Assembly (NCBI RefSeq): GCF_039555325.1
Contig: NZ_CP154608.1
Coordinates: forward strand, 992,001 to 1,056,000
DNA: 64,000 nucleotides
DNA from: Sphingomicrobium sp. XHP0239
Lineage (GTDB): Bacteria; Pseudomonadota; Alphaproteobacteria; Sphingomonadales; Sphingomonadaceae
Direction: 5' to 3'
The notes under the pieces are model-generated. The model saw only the letters and a program-made list of their open reading frames with translations. It did not search any database and was not told the DNA's origin. This document shows positions 53,097 to 64,000 of this stretch, piece by piece (position 1 is the stretch's first letter; each line of letters opens with the position of its first letter). The position numbers were made by a program, and so were the translations under genes.

Positions 53097-53651
53097 CTAG
53101 GCCGTCCCCGCCAGTTCGGGAAAGGCGACGGCCAGCGCGGGCAGGCTGTTCTGCAGCATGTGCGTCACCGCCGGCAGCAGAAACGCCAGGACCAGCGACC
53201 GTTCGCGCCAGACGACGAACAGCAACGAGAAGATCAGGAAGGGCCACCAGATCACGAGGCCCCAGATGGCGGCCTGCATGCTGTGCGCGACCGCCCAACC
53301 CGCCGCGCTCACGATCACCGCATAGCCGGGGCGCATGAACTGGAGGAGGACGAGCAGCACGCCGCCCATGATGAGCGTCTCCACGACGGGCGCGAAGATC
53401 ACGAGACTGAACAGGATCGTCGCCGGCCCCAGCGCCTGCAACGCCGAAAAATCGGGCGCCTCGCCCTGCGGCAGGAGCGCGCGAACGATCGCCGCAATCA
53501 TCAGCGACCCCAAGATGCACAGAAGCCACGCCCCGATCACCGCCACGACCGGACGGCGGGGCGTCGTCAGAAAGGTGGGGACGAACGGAGGAAATCGACG
53601 CGCGCGGGAAGCGTGCGGCTCGCGGGTGCCGGAGACGGTCGGTTCGTTCAT
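53097..53651 (-). CDS. Degenerate CPBP-family membrane protein
   Basis: 184 residues with about five membrane segments. CPBP (Abi/CAAX) intramembrane proteases need EExxxR, FxxxH and HxxxN/D. Here the first motif is reduced to VETLIMG (Glu91 kept, first Glu and Arg missing), while AHSMQ (His123) and HMLQN (His164, Asn168) remain. It may be non-proteolytic. Convergent with DUF3857 and 17 bases from the clpX stop. Confidence 0.65.
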   Translation of the reverse strand: MNEPTVSGTREPHASRARRFPPFVPTFLTTPRRPVVAVIGAWLLCILGSLMIAAIVRALLPQGEAPDFSALQALGPATILFSLVIFAPVVETLIMGGVLLVLLQFMRPGYAVIVSAAGWAVAHSMQAAIWGLVIWWPFLIFSLLFVVWRERSLVLAFLLPAVTHMLQNSLPALAVAFPELAGTA

Positions 53652-53668
53652 CGACTAGGGGACTGGGT

Positions 53669-54952
53669 TCAGGCCGCCGTGTCGCCGGCGGCCTTGTCCT
53701 TGTCCTTCTTGGCATAGACGCGCACGGGTTCCTTGCGGCCCGCGATGACGTCGCCGTCCACATGCACCTCGTCCACGCCTTCCATCGAGGGAAGGTCGAA
53801 CATCGTGTCGAGCAGAATGCCCTCGAGGATCGAGCGGAGGCCACGCGCACCGGTCTTGCGTTCGATCGCCTTCTTGGCGATTTCGGACAGCGCATCGTCG
53901 GTGAAGACCAGCTCGACGTCCTCCATCTCGAACAGCTTGCTGTACTGCTTGACCAGCGCATTCTTGGGCTCGCGTAGGATCTGTACCAGCGCATCCTCGT
54001 CGAGATCCTCGAGCGTCGCGATGACCGGCATCCGTCCGATGAATTCGGGGATCAGCCCGAACTTCATGAGATCCTCCGGCTCGGTATGCTTCAACGTCTC
54101 GCCGACGCGCTTCTCCTCGGGTGCGGCGACATGCGCGCCGAACCCGATCGACTTGCCTTCGAGCCGGTCGCCGATGACCTTTTCCAGCCCCGCGAACGCA
54201 CCGCCGCAGATGAACAGGATGTTGGTCGTGTCGACCTGCAGGAATTCCTGCTGCGGATGCTTGCGCCCGCCCTGCGGCGGAACGCTGGCCGTGGTGCCTT
54301 CCATCAGCTTCAGAAGCGCTTGCTGCACCCCCTCGCCCGACACGTCGCGGGTGATGGAGGGATTGTCGGCCTTGCGCGAAATCTTGTCGATCTCGTCGAT
54401 GTAGACGATGCCGCGCTGCGCCTTGTCGACGTTGTAGTCCGACGCCTGCAGCAGCTTCAGGATGATGTTCTCGACGTCCTCGCCGACATAGCCCGCTTCG
54501 GTAAGCGTCGTGGCGTCGGCCATCGTGAACGGCACGTCGAGGATCCGCGCCAGCGTCTGCGCCAGCAGCGTCTTGCCGCAGCCCGTGGGCCCGACGAGCA
54601 GGATGTTCGACTTGGCGAGTTCGACCTCGCCGCCGGTCTTGGCGCTGTGGTTGAGCCGCTTGTAATGGTTATGCACCGCGACCGAGAGCACGCGCTTGGC
54701 GCGGCTCTGCCCGATCACGTAGTCGTCGAGGACTTCATTGATCTCGAGCGGGGTCGGCACGCCGTCCCGCGTCTTGACAAGGCTCGACTTGGTTTCCTCG
54801 CGGATGATGTCGTTGCACAGCTCGACGCACTCGTCGCAGATGAACACGGTCGGCCCGGCGATGAGCTTGCGCACCTCGTGCTGCGACTTGCCGCAGAAGG
54901 AGCAATAGAGCGTCGACTTGGAGTCGCTGCTGCCGCCGGAAAGCTTGGTCAT
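53669..54952 (-). CDS. clpX: ATP-dependent unfoldase ClpX
   Basis: 427 residues from [20 protein letters not shown], chosen because GAGGA lies 8-9 bases upstream; 16 codons of upstream open frame were not used. Zinc-binding domain with CSFC and CDEC pairs, AAA+ core with [17 protein letters not shown] and pore loop GYVGED, and the ClpP-contacting loop region. Delivers substrates to ClpP. Confidence 0.96.
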   Translation of the reverse strand: MTKLSGGSSDSKSTLYCSFCGKSQHEVRKLIAGPTVFICDECVELCNDIIREETKSSLVKTRDGVPTPLEINEVLDDYVIGQSRAKRVLSVAVHNHYKRLNHSAKTGGEVELAKSNILLVGPTGCGKTLLAQTLARILDVPFTMADATTLTEAGYVGEDVENIILKLLQASDYNVDKAQRGIVYIDEIDKISRKADNPSITRDVSGEGVQQALLKLMEGTTASVPPQGGRKHPQQEFLQVDTTNILFICGGAFAGLEKVIGDRLEGKSIGFGAHVAAPEEKRVGETLKHTEPEDLMKFGLIPEFIGRMPVIATLEDLDEDALVQILREPKNALVKQYSKLFEMEDVELVFTDDALSEIAKKAIERKTGARGLRSILEGILLDTMFDLPSMEGVDEVHVDGDVIAGRKEPVRVYAKKDKDKAAGDTAA

Positions 54953-55134
54953 CGAGATGTCCTCATACTTGTCTGTGCCGCCCGGGGGCGACATGCTCAT
55001 GCTAGCAGAACGCCTAGCAAGAACAATTGTCGGAAATGATTAACGTCCCCAATGGTGTGGGGGGTCCTTTGCATCGAATATGGAGATAGCGGGCCATGCC
55101 CGCAAGGCCGTGCGCGAAGACTGTCCCGAAGCGA

Positions 55135-55509
55135 TCAGAAACGGCCCCCGGTCGCCACCCCCAGGATCAGCAGCGCGTTCATCAGAAGCGCGAGAATCAC
55201 GATCCAGCTGATCGGCAAGGGATCGCGCCGCGGTTGCGCCCCGCCATGCTCCTGCACCGCGAACGATACGGCGCGCTCGCCGACCTGCCCCGAAGCGGCC
55301 GCGCCCGATTGCCCGATGTCGCGATCGTAGGCCGCCCGCGTCTCCTCATTCGACAGGACGGCGAAGGCATGGTTCAACGCCTGTGCCCGTGCCCCGTCGT
55401 CGCGGGCGACGTCGGGATGGGCCGAGCGCATCGCCCGGCGATAGGCCGACCGGATCGTCGCCGCATCCGCGTCACGCGCGATGCCAATGAGGGCGTAATG
55501 ATCGCTCAT
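55135..55509 (-). CDS. J-domain membrane protein
   Basis: 124 residues. N-terminal J domain with an intact HPD (MRSAHPDVARDD) within residues 1-65, a polar linker, and one C-terminal membrane helix (ISWIVILALLMNALLILGVA). Would stimulate DnaK at the membrane. Inserted between clpP and clpX, 42 bases after the clpP start side; the 182 bases before clpX carry a 6-bp dyad (55000-55019) and probably a promoter for clpX. Confidence 0.82.
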   Translation of the reverse strand: MSDHYALIGIARDADAATIRSAYRRAMRSAHPDVARDDGARAQALNHAFAVLSNEETRAAYDRDIGQSGAAASGQVGERAVSFAVQEHGGAQPRRDPLPISWIVILALLMNALLILGVATGGRF

Positions 55510-55550
55510 TCCACCCTCCTAGCATGTCGCGTGCGCGGACGCGATCCGTC

Positions 55551-56210
55551 CTAGCTCGGCGTCACGTCGCCCGCGTGGGTGTCGTTGTCCTCGCCCTGTT
55601 CGGGGCGCTTGGCGAACACCTGATCGATGATGCCGAATTCCTTGGCCTCATCAGCCTCGAGGAAGGTGTCGCGGTCCATCGCCTTCTCGATCTGCTCGAT
55701 CGGCTTGCCGGTATATTTGGCGTAGAGCGCGTTCATCCGGCTGCGGATGCGCAGGATTTCCTTGGCCTGGATCTCGATGTCCGAAGCCATGCCGCGCGCG
55801 CCGCCCGAGGGCTGGTGGACCATGATCCGCGCGTTCGACAGCGCGACCCGCATCCCGGGCTCGCCCGCGGCGAGCAGGAAGCTGCCCATGCTGGCGGCCT
55901 GGCCGATGCACACGGTGCCGACCTTGGGGCGGATGTATTGCATCGTGTCGTGGATCGCCATGCCGGCGGTCACCACGCCACCCGGTGAATTGATGTACAT
56001 GAAGATGTCCTTCTTCGGGTTCTCGGACTCGAGGAAGAGCAGCTGGGCGGTGATGAGCGAGGCCATGTTGTCCTCCACCCCGCCGGTGACGAAGATGATG
56101 CGTTCGCGCAGCAGGCGCGAGAAGATGTCGAAGCTGCGTTCGCCCCGGTTCGACTGTTCGATGACGACGGGGACGAGGGCGCTGGCAATATCTTCGTGGT
56201 CGAGGCTCAT
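55551..56210 (-). CDS. clpP: ATP-dependent Clp protease proteolytic subunit
   Basis: 219 residues. Catalytic triad Ser107 (GQAASMGS), His132 (IMVHQPSGG) and Asp181 ([11 protein letters not shown]). The N-terminal region carries the usual [20 protein letters not shown] motif. Forms the double heptamer with ClpX. Confidence 0.96.
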   Translation of the reverse strand: MSLDHEDIASALVPVVIEQSNRGERSFDIFSRLLRERIIFVTGGVEDNMASLITAQLLFLESENPKKDIFMYINSPGGVVTAGMAIHDTMQYIRPKVGTVCIGQAASMGSFLLAAGEPGMRVALSNARIMVHQPSGGARGMASDIEIQAKEILRIRSRMNALYAKYTGKPIEQIEKAMDRDTFLEADEAKEFGIIDQVFAKRPEQGEDNDTHAGDVTPS

Positions 56211-56263
56211 GGAAATTCCTTATCGTTGGCTTGTGGCCCAACATCGGGATTTCCGCGAACCTT

Positions 56264-57214
56264 TCAAGCCCCGCTTTGGGCGCTGTTGGGTGCCTCGTAG
56301 GACAGGTAGGCGAGCCGCCGTATTTCCTTGCGCGCCCGCGTGACCGTCGCGACGATCAGCCCGGTCATGAACAACAGCCCCGCGACCACGCTCATCCCCG
56401 TGACGAGGATCGCGGTCGGGAAGCGCGGCACCTCCCCCGTCTGGAAGAAGGTGATGAACAGCGGGATGGCCAGAAACACCGCCAGCGCCTGTAGGAACAC
56501 CGCGAAGAAGCCGTAGAAGCTGCGCGGACGTTCGACGCGATAGAGCGTGCCGATCATCTTCAGGATGCGCCATCCGTCCGAATAGGTGTTGAGTTTGCTC
56601 TCCGATCCCTCCGGCCGCGCCAGATACTTGGTCGCGACCTCGCCGGTCGGCATCCTGAGCTCGAGCGCATGGACGCTCATCTCGGTCTCGGTCTCGAACC
56701 CCTCGCTGGAGGCCGGGAAGCTCTTCACGTAGCGGCGCGAATAGGCGCGGTAGCCCGAGAAGATGTCGGTAAAGCTCTTGCCGAACAGCCGCGCGAGCAG
56801 GCCGGTGAAGGCGCGATTGCCCAGCACGTGGCCGCCGCGATAGGCTTCCTGCTCCTCGTGGTGGCGGGTGCCGACCACCATGTCGAGTTGCTGTTCCCAC
56901 AGCATCTCGACCATCTCGGGCGCGGCGGCGGGATCATAGGTCAGATCCCCGTCGGCCATCAGATAGATGTCGGCCTCGATGTCGGCGAACATGCGCCGCA
57001 CGACGTTGCCCTTGCCCTGCTGGGTGACCGAGCGGACGACGGCACCGCGTGCGCCCGCGATCTCGACCGTCCGGTCCTTCGAATTATTGTCGAAAACGTA
57101 GATGGTGGCGTCGGGGAGAACGGCGCGGAAGCCGTCGATCGTCGCTCCGATCGCGGCTTCCTCGTTATAGCAGGGCAGCAGGATCGCTACCCGTGGCGCC
57201 TTGCCCCCCGCCAT
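56264..57214 (-). CDS. Family 2 glycosyltransferase (polyprenyl-phosphate sugar transferase-like)
   Basis: 316 residues. GT-A fold with [27 protein letters not shown] and DxD-like MADGDLTYD, then two C-terminal membrane helices (about 240-265 and 275-300). Resembles DPM1/ArnC-type enzymes that charge a lipid carrier with a sugar. It lies between trigger factor and clpP, three bases after the tig stop side, an insertion in an otherwise classical tig-clpP arrangement. Confidence 0.82.
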   Translation of the reverse strand: MAGGKAPRVAILLPCYNEEAAIGATIDGFRAVLPDATIYVFDNNSKDRTVEIAGARGAVVRSVTQQGKGNVVRRMFADIEADIYLMADGDLTYDPAAAPEMVEMLWEQQLDMVVGTRHHEEQEAYRGGHVLGNRAFTGLLARLFGKSFTDIFSGYRAYSRRYVKSFPASSEGFETETEMSVHALELRMPTGEVATKYLARPEGSESKLNTYSDGWRILKMIGTLYRVERPRSFYGFFAVFLQALAVFLAIPLFITFFQTGEVPRFPTAILVTGMSVVAGLLFMTGLIVATVTRARKEIRRLAYLSYEAPNSAQSGA

Positions 57215-57217
57215 GCA

Positions 57218-58852
57218 CTAGTCCTTCTTCGCAGACGCCTTCTTGGCCGGAGCCTTCTTGGCCGCCGGCTTCTTGGCAGCAGCCCTAGCAGGCGCTTTCT
57301 TAGCAGCCGGTTTCTTTTCGGCGGTTTTTTTCGCGGGCGCCTTCTTGGCGGCGGGCTTCTTGTCGTCCGACTTCTTGTCGTCCGCCGTCTTGGCCGCAGG
57401 CTTCTTTCCGTCCGCCTTCTTGTCGTCGGCCTTCTTTTTGGCGGCCGGCTTCTTGGCCGCGGCCTTCTTGGCCGGCGCCTTCTTCTTGCCCGACTTGGCC
57501 TTGTCCGCCTCGACCTTGATGTCCTCCTCGCGCTCGAGATCTTCCTCGAGTTCCTCGCGGGTCACGGTGCGATCGGTGATGTCGGCCTTGTCGAACAGGA
57601 AATCGACGACCTTTTCCTCATACAGCGGCGCGCGAAGCTGCGCGGCGGCCATCGGGTTTTCCTGGACGTACTTGAGGAACTGCTGCTGCTGCTCGGCGGG
57701 ATACTGCTGCGCCGCCTGCGCGATCAGCCGGTTCATCTCGGGCTGCGTGATCTCGACGCCATTCTGCTGGCCGATCTCGGACAGCAGCAGGCCGAGCCGC
57801 ACGCGCCGTTCGGCGATCGCGCGATAATCCGCCTCGTCCGCCTCGATTTCCTTCAGCGCGGCTTCGGGATCTTCCTCATGGCTCGCTTCGTGGCGAAGCT
57901 GCTGCATGATGTTCTGATATTCCGCATCCACCATCGTCGGTGGGACGGGGAAATCATGCCCCGCCGCCAGCTGGTCGAGTAGCCGCCGCTTCATGTGCGT
58001 GCGGGTGAGATTGTTGAGCTCCTGCCCCGCCTGGTCCTTCAGCAGGTCCTTCAGCTGGTCGAGGTCCTTGAGACCCAGCGACTTCGCGAAATCGTCGTCG
58101 ATCTTGGTCTCGTCCTCGACGCGGACCTTCTTGACCTTGGTCTCGAAGACGGCGTCCTTGCCCTTCAGGTCCTTGGCCGGATAATCCTCGGGGAAGGTCA
58201 CGTTGAGGTCGCGGCTCTCGCCCGCCTTCACGCCTTCCAGCTGGTCCTCGAACCCGGGAATCAGGCGGCCCGACCCCAGTTCGATTTCCATGTCCTCGGC
58301 GGCGCCGCCCTCGAACGGGTCGCCGTCGACCTTGCCGACGAAGTCCAGCACGACGAGGTCGCCCTTGGCCGCCTTCTTGGTCTTGGCCGCGTCCTTCCAG
58401 CTCTTCTGGTTCTTCGCCAGTTCCTGCATCCGCGCCTCGACCGCCTTATCGTCGGTCTCGACGTTCAGCCGCTCCAGCTTAATCCCGTCGATGTCGGGCT
58501 GCGGGACGTCGGGAAGCACTTCCAGTTTCACCGAAACCTCGGCGTCCTTGCCATGCTCGTAACCGTCGGCGAGCTTCACTTCGGGCTGGATCGCGGGCTT
58601 CAGCTTCTTCTCGCGGATCAGCTTGTCGACGCCGCCCTGCACCGCCTGTTCGATCGCCTGCGCCTGGAGCGCCTCGCCGTGCATCTTGCGGATGAGGTTG
58701 GGCGGCACCTTGCCGGGGCGAAAGCCGGGCATCCGAATCTGCGGCGCGACGCGCTTGATCTCGGCATCGACATAGCCGTCGATGTCCTTGGCGGGGATGG
58801 TGAGGTCGTAGGCCCGTGTCAGGCCCTCGTTCTTGGTTTCGGCAATCTGCAT
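57218..58852 (-). CDS. tig: Trigger factor with Lys/Ala-rich C-terminal tail
   Basis: 544 residues. Ribosome-binding signature [17 protein letters not shown] near residues 44-60, PPIase domain ([20 protein letters not shown]) and C-terminal chaperone domain. After about residue 450 comes a tail of roughly 95 residues made of Lys/Ala/Pro repeats ([15 protein letters not shown]) like histone H1-type proteins, which is not part of E. coli trigger factor. ATG at 58852 was preferred over the GTG two codons upstream. Confidence 0.93.
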   Translation of the reverse strand: MQIAETKNEGLTRAYDLTIPAKDIDGYVDAEIKRVAPQIRMPGFRPGKVPPNLIRKMHGEALQAQAIEQAVQGGVDKLIREKKLKPAIQPEVKLADGYEHGKDAEVSVKLEVLPDVPQPDIDGIKLERLNVETDDKAVEARMQELAKNQKSWKDAAKTKKAAKGDLVVLDFVGKVDGDPFEGGAAEDMEIELGSGRLIPGFEDQLEGVKAGESRDLNVTFPEDYPAKDLKGKDAVFETKVKKVRVEDETKIDDDFAKSLGLKDLDQLKDLLKDQAGQELNNLTRTHMKRRLLDQLAAGHDFPVPPTMVDAEYQNIMQQLRHEASHEEDPEAALKEIEADEADYRAIAERRVRLGLLLSEIGQQNGVEITQPEMNRLIAQAAQQYPAEQQQQFLKYVQENPMAAAQLRAPLYEEKVVDFLFDKADITDRTVTREELEEDLEREEDIKVEADKAKSGKKKAPAKKAAAKKPAAKKKADDKKADGKKPAAKTADDKKSDDKKPAAKKAPAKKTAEKKPAAKKAPARAAAKKPAAKKAPAKKASAKKD

Positions 58853-58928
58853 GGTCACGCTTCAAAAACCCCGTAGTCGGATGGAAGATCGGACGGGCGT
58901 TCCTGACCCTCGTGCGGGGAAGCGGCGG

Positions 58929-59013
58929 TGGTGCGGGCGAAGGGACTCGAACCCCCACATCTTGCGATACTGGTACCTAAAACCAGCGCGTCTACCAATT
59001 CCGCCACGCCCGC
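58929..59013 (-). tRNA. tRNA-Leu (TAG)
   Basis: 85 bases with encoded CCA and a long variable arm. Acceptor GCGGGCG pairs with CGCCCGC; anticodon stem CTGGT/ACCAG with loop TTTAGGT gives TAG; T arm GGGGGTTCGAGTCCC. Confidence 0.93.
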
Positions 59014-59115
59014 AGTGGGTAAGTGCCCGAAGTGCAGCGCGCTATAGCAAGATGGACGCGCGGGGCAAGAGACGTGGCCGCGAAACCTGCGAAGGGTCCG
59101 ACGGGTTGAGGGAAG

Positions 59116-59253
59116 ATGGCCAGCAAACCCCCTCGCCCCGAGCGGCGCGTCACCCCCGATCCCGACCCCGACGCGGACGAACCGCGCCGCATCGACCAAC
59201 CTCCGCCGCAACCCGGCGAACCGCCGCGCCGCGAACGCGACGATCCCGTGTAA
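59116..59253 (+). CDS. Small Pro/Arg/Asp-rich protein
   Basis: 45 residues (MASKPPRPERRVTPDPDPDA, PPPQPGEPPRRERDD). GAGGGA lies 3 bases before the ATG. Low complexity makes it uncertain, but start, spacing and complete frame between tRNA-Leu and the phosphatase support translation. Convergent with the phosphatase gene (24 bases). Confidence 0.4.
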   Translation: MASKPPRPERRVTPDPDPDADEPRRIDQPPPQPGEPPRRERDDPV

Positions 59254-59276
59254 ACGGCTGAACCCGCGCGCCTGAT

Positions 59277-60929
59277 CTAGTCGGCGCAGCGCACCCCGTG
59301 GACGCCGTCGAGGCATTCGCCGTCGATCCGCTGCCCACCGAGCGATACGCCCAGATGCGTCGCGAGCGTCGGAAGGATGTCGACCGTTCGCGCGGGATCG
59401 GGACGTCGCACCGGCGCCTCGCCCGGACGATAGAAGACGATCGGCACGCGCCGGTCGTATTCGTACGGGCTGCCGTGGGTCGAGATATAACCCGCGCTCG
59501 GCACCGGGATCGGCATGATGAATTCCTTCAGCACGATCACCACGTCTCCGGAACGGGCGGGATGATGGGTCGCGCGTAGCCGCTGGAGGATCGACCATTC
59601 GGTCGGATCCCCGATCGGGATCGGCAGCGCCATGATCTCGGCTTCCGAATACACCCCTTCGACCTGGGGATGCGCGGAATAGGCGGTCTTGAGCGCCGCG
59701 ATCAGCTCGACCGCGACCGAGGCTTCGAGCGCGGGATCGATGTAGATGTCGCCCGATCCGGCCAGCGCGGTCTCCGGCAGGCCCATGTCGGCAAGCACGC
59801 CCGCCGCCAGCGCGCCGAATTCGCGATCGACCCGCGCGGCCTGGTCGTTGCCCATCAGCTTCAGCCGCTCGGGAATGGTCAATCCGCCATGATCGGCCGT
59901 CAGCATGACCGCATAGTCCAGTCCCCGCGCGTCGAGCGCCTTGAGGAAACCGTCGAGATTCTGGTCGAGCCCGAACAACTGCAGGCACATTTCGCCACCC
60001 TGCGGCCCGAACTTGTGGCCGTTGTAATCCGTCGCCGCCAGCGCGAGGCTGATGAGGTCGGTCTGGTCCTGTCGGCCCAACTCCATCTCGTCGATCAGCG
60101 CCGCACCCAGCGCCAGCACCGCGCCGTCATAGGCGGGCGTCGTGCGGAAGGCCGAAAGGTCGCCCGGTTCCCAGCCCAACGGATCGTTGCCGATCCGACC
60201 GCGATTCTCGACCGTCACGACCGGCTTGGACGCACAATAAGGCGGAATGGAGAAACCATCGGAGCCCGCGTCGAGAAGATTGCGCGTGCTGACCGTCGCC
60301 GCGCTGACCACGCTCGGCGCCGGGGTCGTCTGGTCGGTCATCCAGCCATCGTCGCCCCACCACCAGCGCTGGTCGACCTGCCGGCCGCCGAGCATCACGG
60401 CGCTGCGGTCCTTGCCGCCCACGACGACGTTGCGCGCCGCGGGGTTCGCGGACTTCATGTATTCGCCCAGCGTCGGCACCATCAGATGTTCGGGGCTGAT
60501 GACTTGGCGTGCGCCCTGTTCGCCGCGGCGGTCGGGGTCCTCGGCGCAATAGACGCTCTGCTCCTCGTCGCCCCGTTCGCGCTCGATCCAGTTGTTGGCC
60601 ACGATCCCGCTCCGCGCGGGAAGGCTGCCGGTCAGGATCGTCGCATGGCCGGGACAGGTCTCGGTCGCCGACTGCGCCTGATATCCGTTGATGAACAGCG
60701 TTCCCTCGTTCGCCAGCCGCGCCAGTCCGCCCGACATGCGAGGCAGATATTCCTCCATCAGCTCGCTCGACAGCTGGTCAACCGAAATGACCACGAGAAG
60801 ATCGGGCTGGCCCGCATCTTGCGCCGCCGGCTGGCCGGGGACCGGCAGTCCCGCGACGCTTCCCTCTTGCGGGGCGGTGCAGCCAGCAAGGCCGAGCGCG
60901 GTGGCTGCCAGAAGGATCGTCTTACGCAT
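59277..60929 (-). CDS. Alkaline phosphatase-superfamily lipoprotein (PafA-like)
   Basis: 550 residues. Lipoprotein signal with lipobox LGLAGC, so probably membrane-anchored. Metal-binding and nucleophile elements of PafA-type phosphatases: VVISVDQLSSELMEEYLPRM, the nucleophile region SATETCPGHATILTGS, ATDYNGHKFGPQGGE and LTADHGG. Second of two adjacent ATGs chosen for better spacing from GGAG. Probably hydrolyses phosphate esters in the periplasm. Confidence 0.85.
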   Translation of the reverse strand: MRKTILLAATALGLAGCTAPQEGSVAGLPVPGQPAAQDAGQPDLLVVISVDQLSSELMEEYLPRMSGGLARLANEGTLFINGYQAQSATETCPGHATILTGSLPARSGIVANNWIERERGDEEQSVYCAEDPDRRGEQGARQVISPEHLMVPTLGEYMKSANPAARNVVVGGKDRSAVMLGGRQVDQRWWWGDDGWMTDQTTPAPSVVSAATVSTRNLLDAGSDGFSIPPYCASKPVVTVENRGRIGNDPLGWEPGDLSAFRTTPAYDGAVLALGAALIDEMELGRQDQTDLISLALAATDYNGHKFGPQGGEMCLQLFGLDQNLDGFLKALDARGLDYAVMLTADHGGLTIPERLKLMGNDQAARVDREFGALAAGVLADMGLPETALAGSGDIYIDPALEASVAVELIAALKTAYSAHPQVEGVYSEAEIMALPIPIGDPTEWSILQRLRATHHPARSGDVVIVLKEFIMPIPVPSAGYISTHGSPYEYDRRVPIVFYRPGEAPVRRPDPARTVDILPTLATHLGVSLGGQRIDGECLDGVHGVRCAD

Positions 60930-61029
60930 CATCGTCTCCGTTTTCCCGGCGCGTCCTGCGGGCCGCGGCAAATGCCGGGAATCGAGGAGACGCGCGGTCC
61001 TGGCTCCGGCCCTCGCCGGAGCGCGTGAA

Positions 61030-62492
<1,463 letters not shown>

Positions 62493-62496
<4 letters not shown>

Positions 62497-62762
62497 GCCC
62501 GATCTTTCCCGTAATTCAATCGCGCCTGCTCCTCGATTTGCTTGAGCGAGCTTTCGACTGCTTCCCAGCCAGCTTTCCCGAGGTACCGTTCAGGAACGAT
62601 TTCCAGACCGTCCCGGACAAGCTCCGAATGTCGAATTGCGTCGGCCATCGAAAGCTGACCGGACCGAGCCAACACATCCCATAGATACATGGATGATTTC
62701 AGCGCCGCGAACGCGAAACCATAGTCTCGCTGGTCGGCTTCACTATCGCCAAAAATGCTCAC
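62493..62762 (-). CDS. Small hypothetical protein between gatA and gatB
   Basis: 89 residues from a GTG overlapping the gatA stop by 4 bases (GTGA), and overlapping the gatB start by 4 bases at its own end. Sequence ([40 protein letters not shown]) is not a known Gat subunit; it is not GatC-like. The longer open frame upstream is antisense-like shadow of gatA. Tight coupling implies co-translation with the amidotransferase genes. Confidence 0.65.
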
Positions 62763-64000
62763 CACCACTTCTCCGGTAGCTCGATCTTTGGCGCCCGCTC
62801 CTCGATCGCCAGCCCCGCGTTCAGCACCGCCTGCTCGTCCATTTCGTTGCCGATCAGGTGCAGTCCCAACGGTAGCCCGTCGCTGTCGAGCCCGCCCGGC
62901 ACGCTCATCGCGGGCAGGCCTGCGAGGCTCGCCGGAACCGCGAACACGTCGTTCAAGTACATCGCGATCGGATCGTCCGACTTTTCGCCCAGCCCGAACG
63001 CTGCACTCGGCGCGGTCGGGGTGAGGATCATGTCGCATTCCTCGAACGCGGTGCGGAAGTCCTGCTTGATCAACGCGCGGACGCGCTGTGCCTTCGTGAA
63101 ATAGGCGTCGTAGAAGCCCGCCGACAGAACGTAGGTGCCGATCATGATGCGACGCTTCACCTCGGCGCCGAAGCCCTCCGAGCGCGTTGCCTTGTACATG
63201 TCGTGCAGGCCACCGCCCTCGACCGTCTCGCGCAAGCCGTACCGAACGCCGTCATAGCGCGCGAGGTTGGACGAGGCTTCGGCGGGCGCGAGGATGTAGT
63301 AGGTCGGCAGCGCATATTGCGTGTGCGGCAGCGAGATCTCGACCGGCTCGGCGCCCGCGTCGCGCAGCCATTCGACCCCCTGCTCCCACAAGGCGTCGAT
63401 GTCGGCGGGCGTGCCGTCGATCCGATATTCCTTGGGAACGCCGACCTTCTTGCCTTTGAGATCGCCCGACAATTCGGCTTCCCACTGCGGCACCGGCGCG
63501 TCGAGGCTGGTCGAATCCTTGGGATCGAACCCGCACATGCTTTCCAGAAGGATCGCGCAGTCGCGCACCGTCCGCGCCATCGGCCCCGGCTGGTCGAGCG
63601 AGGAGGCGAACGCCACCACGCCCCAGCGGCTGCACCGTCCGTAGGTCGGCTTGATCCCGCAGATGCCGGTGAAGGCCGCCGGCTGGCGGATCGATCCACC
63701 CGTGTCGGTCCCCGTCGCGCCCGGCGCGATCCGCGCCGACACCGCCGCCGCGCTGCCGCCCGACGATCCGCCCGGCGTGATCGCTGCGTTCGATCCCTCG
63801 CGCCGCCACGGCGAGATGACGTTGCCATGCGCGCAGGTCTCGTTCGACGACCCCATCGCGAACTCGTCCATGTTGAGCTTGCCGAGCATCCCGGCACCCG
63901 CGTCGCGGAGCTTGCCCGAAACGGTGCTCTCGTAGGGCGGCTCGAAATTGCCGAGCATCTTCGATCCCGCGCTCGTCAGCACGCCCTCGGTCGCGAACAG
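62759..64000 (-). CDS. gatA: Asp-tRNA(Asn)/Glu-tRNA(Gln) amidotransferase subunit A, 5'-truncated by the window
   Basis: About 413 residues are visible; the frame is open to the window edge, so the N-terminus is missing. Amidase-signature catalytic region with [12 protein letters not shown] and [12 protein letters not shown] (Ser-cisSer) is present; the catalytic Lys lies beyond the edge. Produces ammonia from Gln or Asn for the GatB-bound tRNA. Confidence 0.95.
   Translation of the reverse strand: MFATEGVLTSAGSKMLGNFEPPYESTVSGKLRDAGAGMLGKLNMDEFAMGSSNETCAHGNVISPWRREGSNAAITPGGSSGGSAAAVSARIAPGATGTDTGGSIRQPAAFTGICGIKPTYGRCSRWGVVAFASSLDQPGPMARTVRDCAILLESMCGFDPKDSTSLDAPVPQWEAELSGDLKGKKVGVPKEYRIDGTPADIDALWEQGVEWLRDAGAEPVEISLPHTQYALPTYYILAPAEASSNLARYDGVRYGLRETVEGGGLHDMYKATRSEGFGAEVKRRIMIGTYVLSAGFYDAYFTKAQRVRALIKQDFRTAFEECDMILTPTAPSAAFGLGEKSDDPIAMYLNDVFAVPASLAGLPAMSVPGGLDSDGLPLGLHLIGNEMDEQAVLNAGLAIEERAPKIELPEKWW

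Noticed and set aside
57230..57520. CRISPR-like or satellite repeat at the end of tig
   Set aside because: The repetition follows codons for Lys/Ala/Pro in the trigger factor tail; units are short and irregular with no spacers.
59150..59338. Small minus-strand ORF near tRNA-Leu
   Set aside because: Overlaps the short Pro-rich plus-strand ORF and the phosphatase end, lacks a ribosome-binding site and is Arg/Gly-rich shadow.

Overview
The window is GC-rich alphaproteobacterial chromosome, most likely from a sphingomonad (order Sphingomonadales). The grounds are the short prolyl-tRNA synthetase without an editing insertion, the tig-clpP-clpX-lon-hup protease/chaperone neighbourhood, a trigger factor with a Lys/Ala-rich tail, the ccmCDEFGH cytochrome c maturation operon, and the DUF3775 and DUF3857 proteins. 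No species can be named from sequence alone.

Layout. 1-8.3 kb is host core: the end of mtgA, then leftward dnaE, lolD, a LolC/LolE permease and proS, followed by a structured non-coding stretch with a strong terminator and a DUF1622 membrane protein. 8307-38493 is an apparently complete tailed-phage prophage of about 30 kb inserted in the 3' half of an elongator tRNA-Met gene and flanked by 51-bp perfect direct repeats (attL/attR). 38.5-64 kb is host again: DUF3775, 2'-5' RNA ligase, alanine dehydrogenase, the ccm operon, a Leu/Phe/Val dehydrogenase, tRNA-His, a Crp-family regulator, tRNA-Val, HU, lon, a DUF3857/transglutaminase protein, a degenerate CPBP protein, clpX, a J-domain protein, clpP, a GT2 glycosyltransferase, trigger factor, tRNA-Leu, an alkaline-phosphatase-superfamily lipoprotein, gatB and partial gatA.

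Prophage logic. A leftward lysogeny arm (regulator, tyrosine integrase, small ORF) faces a rightward lytic arm across a divergent promoter region that carries a 19-bp imperfect inverted repeat. The rightward arm runs: xis/HTH protein, replication initiator-like protein, a zinc-finger plus TOPRIM-helicase pair that is split by a frame change, HNH endonuclease, ParB-like protein with a Mom-family DNA-modification protein, terminases, protease, major capsid protein, portal (unusually placed after the capsid gene), connectors, tail genes including a chaperone pair with a lambda-type GGGAAAG slippery heptamer, gene-transfer-agent-like tail-tip proteins, fibre and discoidin-like protein. It ends with a lysis cassette (small membrane proteins, SAR-type lysozyme, nested Rz/Rz1) and accessory genes (two related leftward ORFs and a membrane-anchored DnaQ-type exonuclease).

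The most noteworthy items are the translationally coupled ParB-like/Mom modification module, the uncharacterised regulator with its operator-like dyad, the split primase-helicase, a 57-residue gene hidden on the minus strand at 14719-14892, and two structured non-coding stretches (7656-7840 and 37326-37666).
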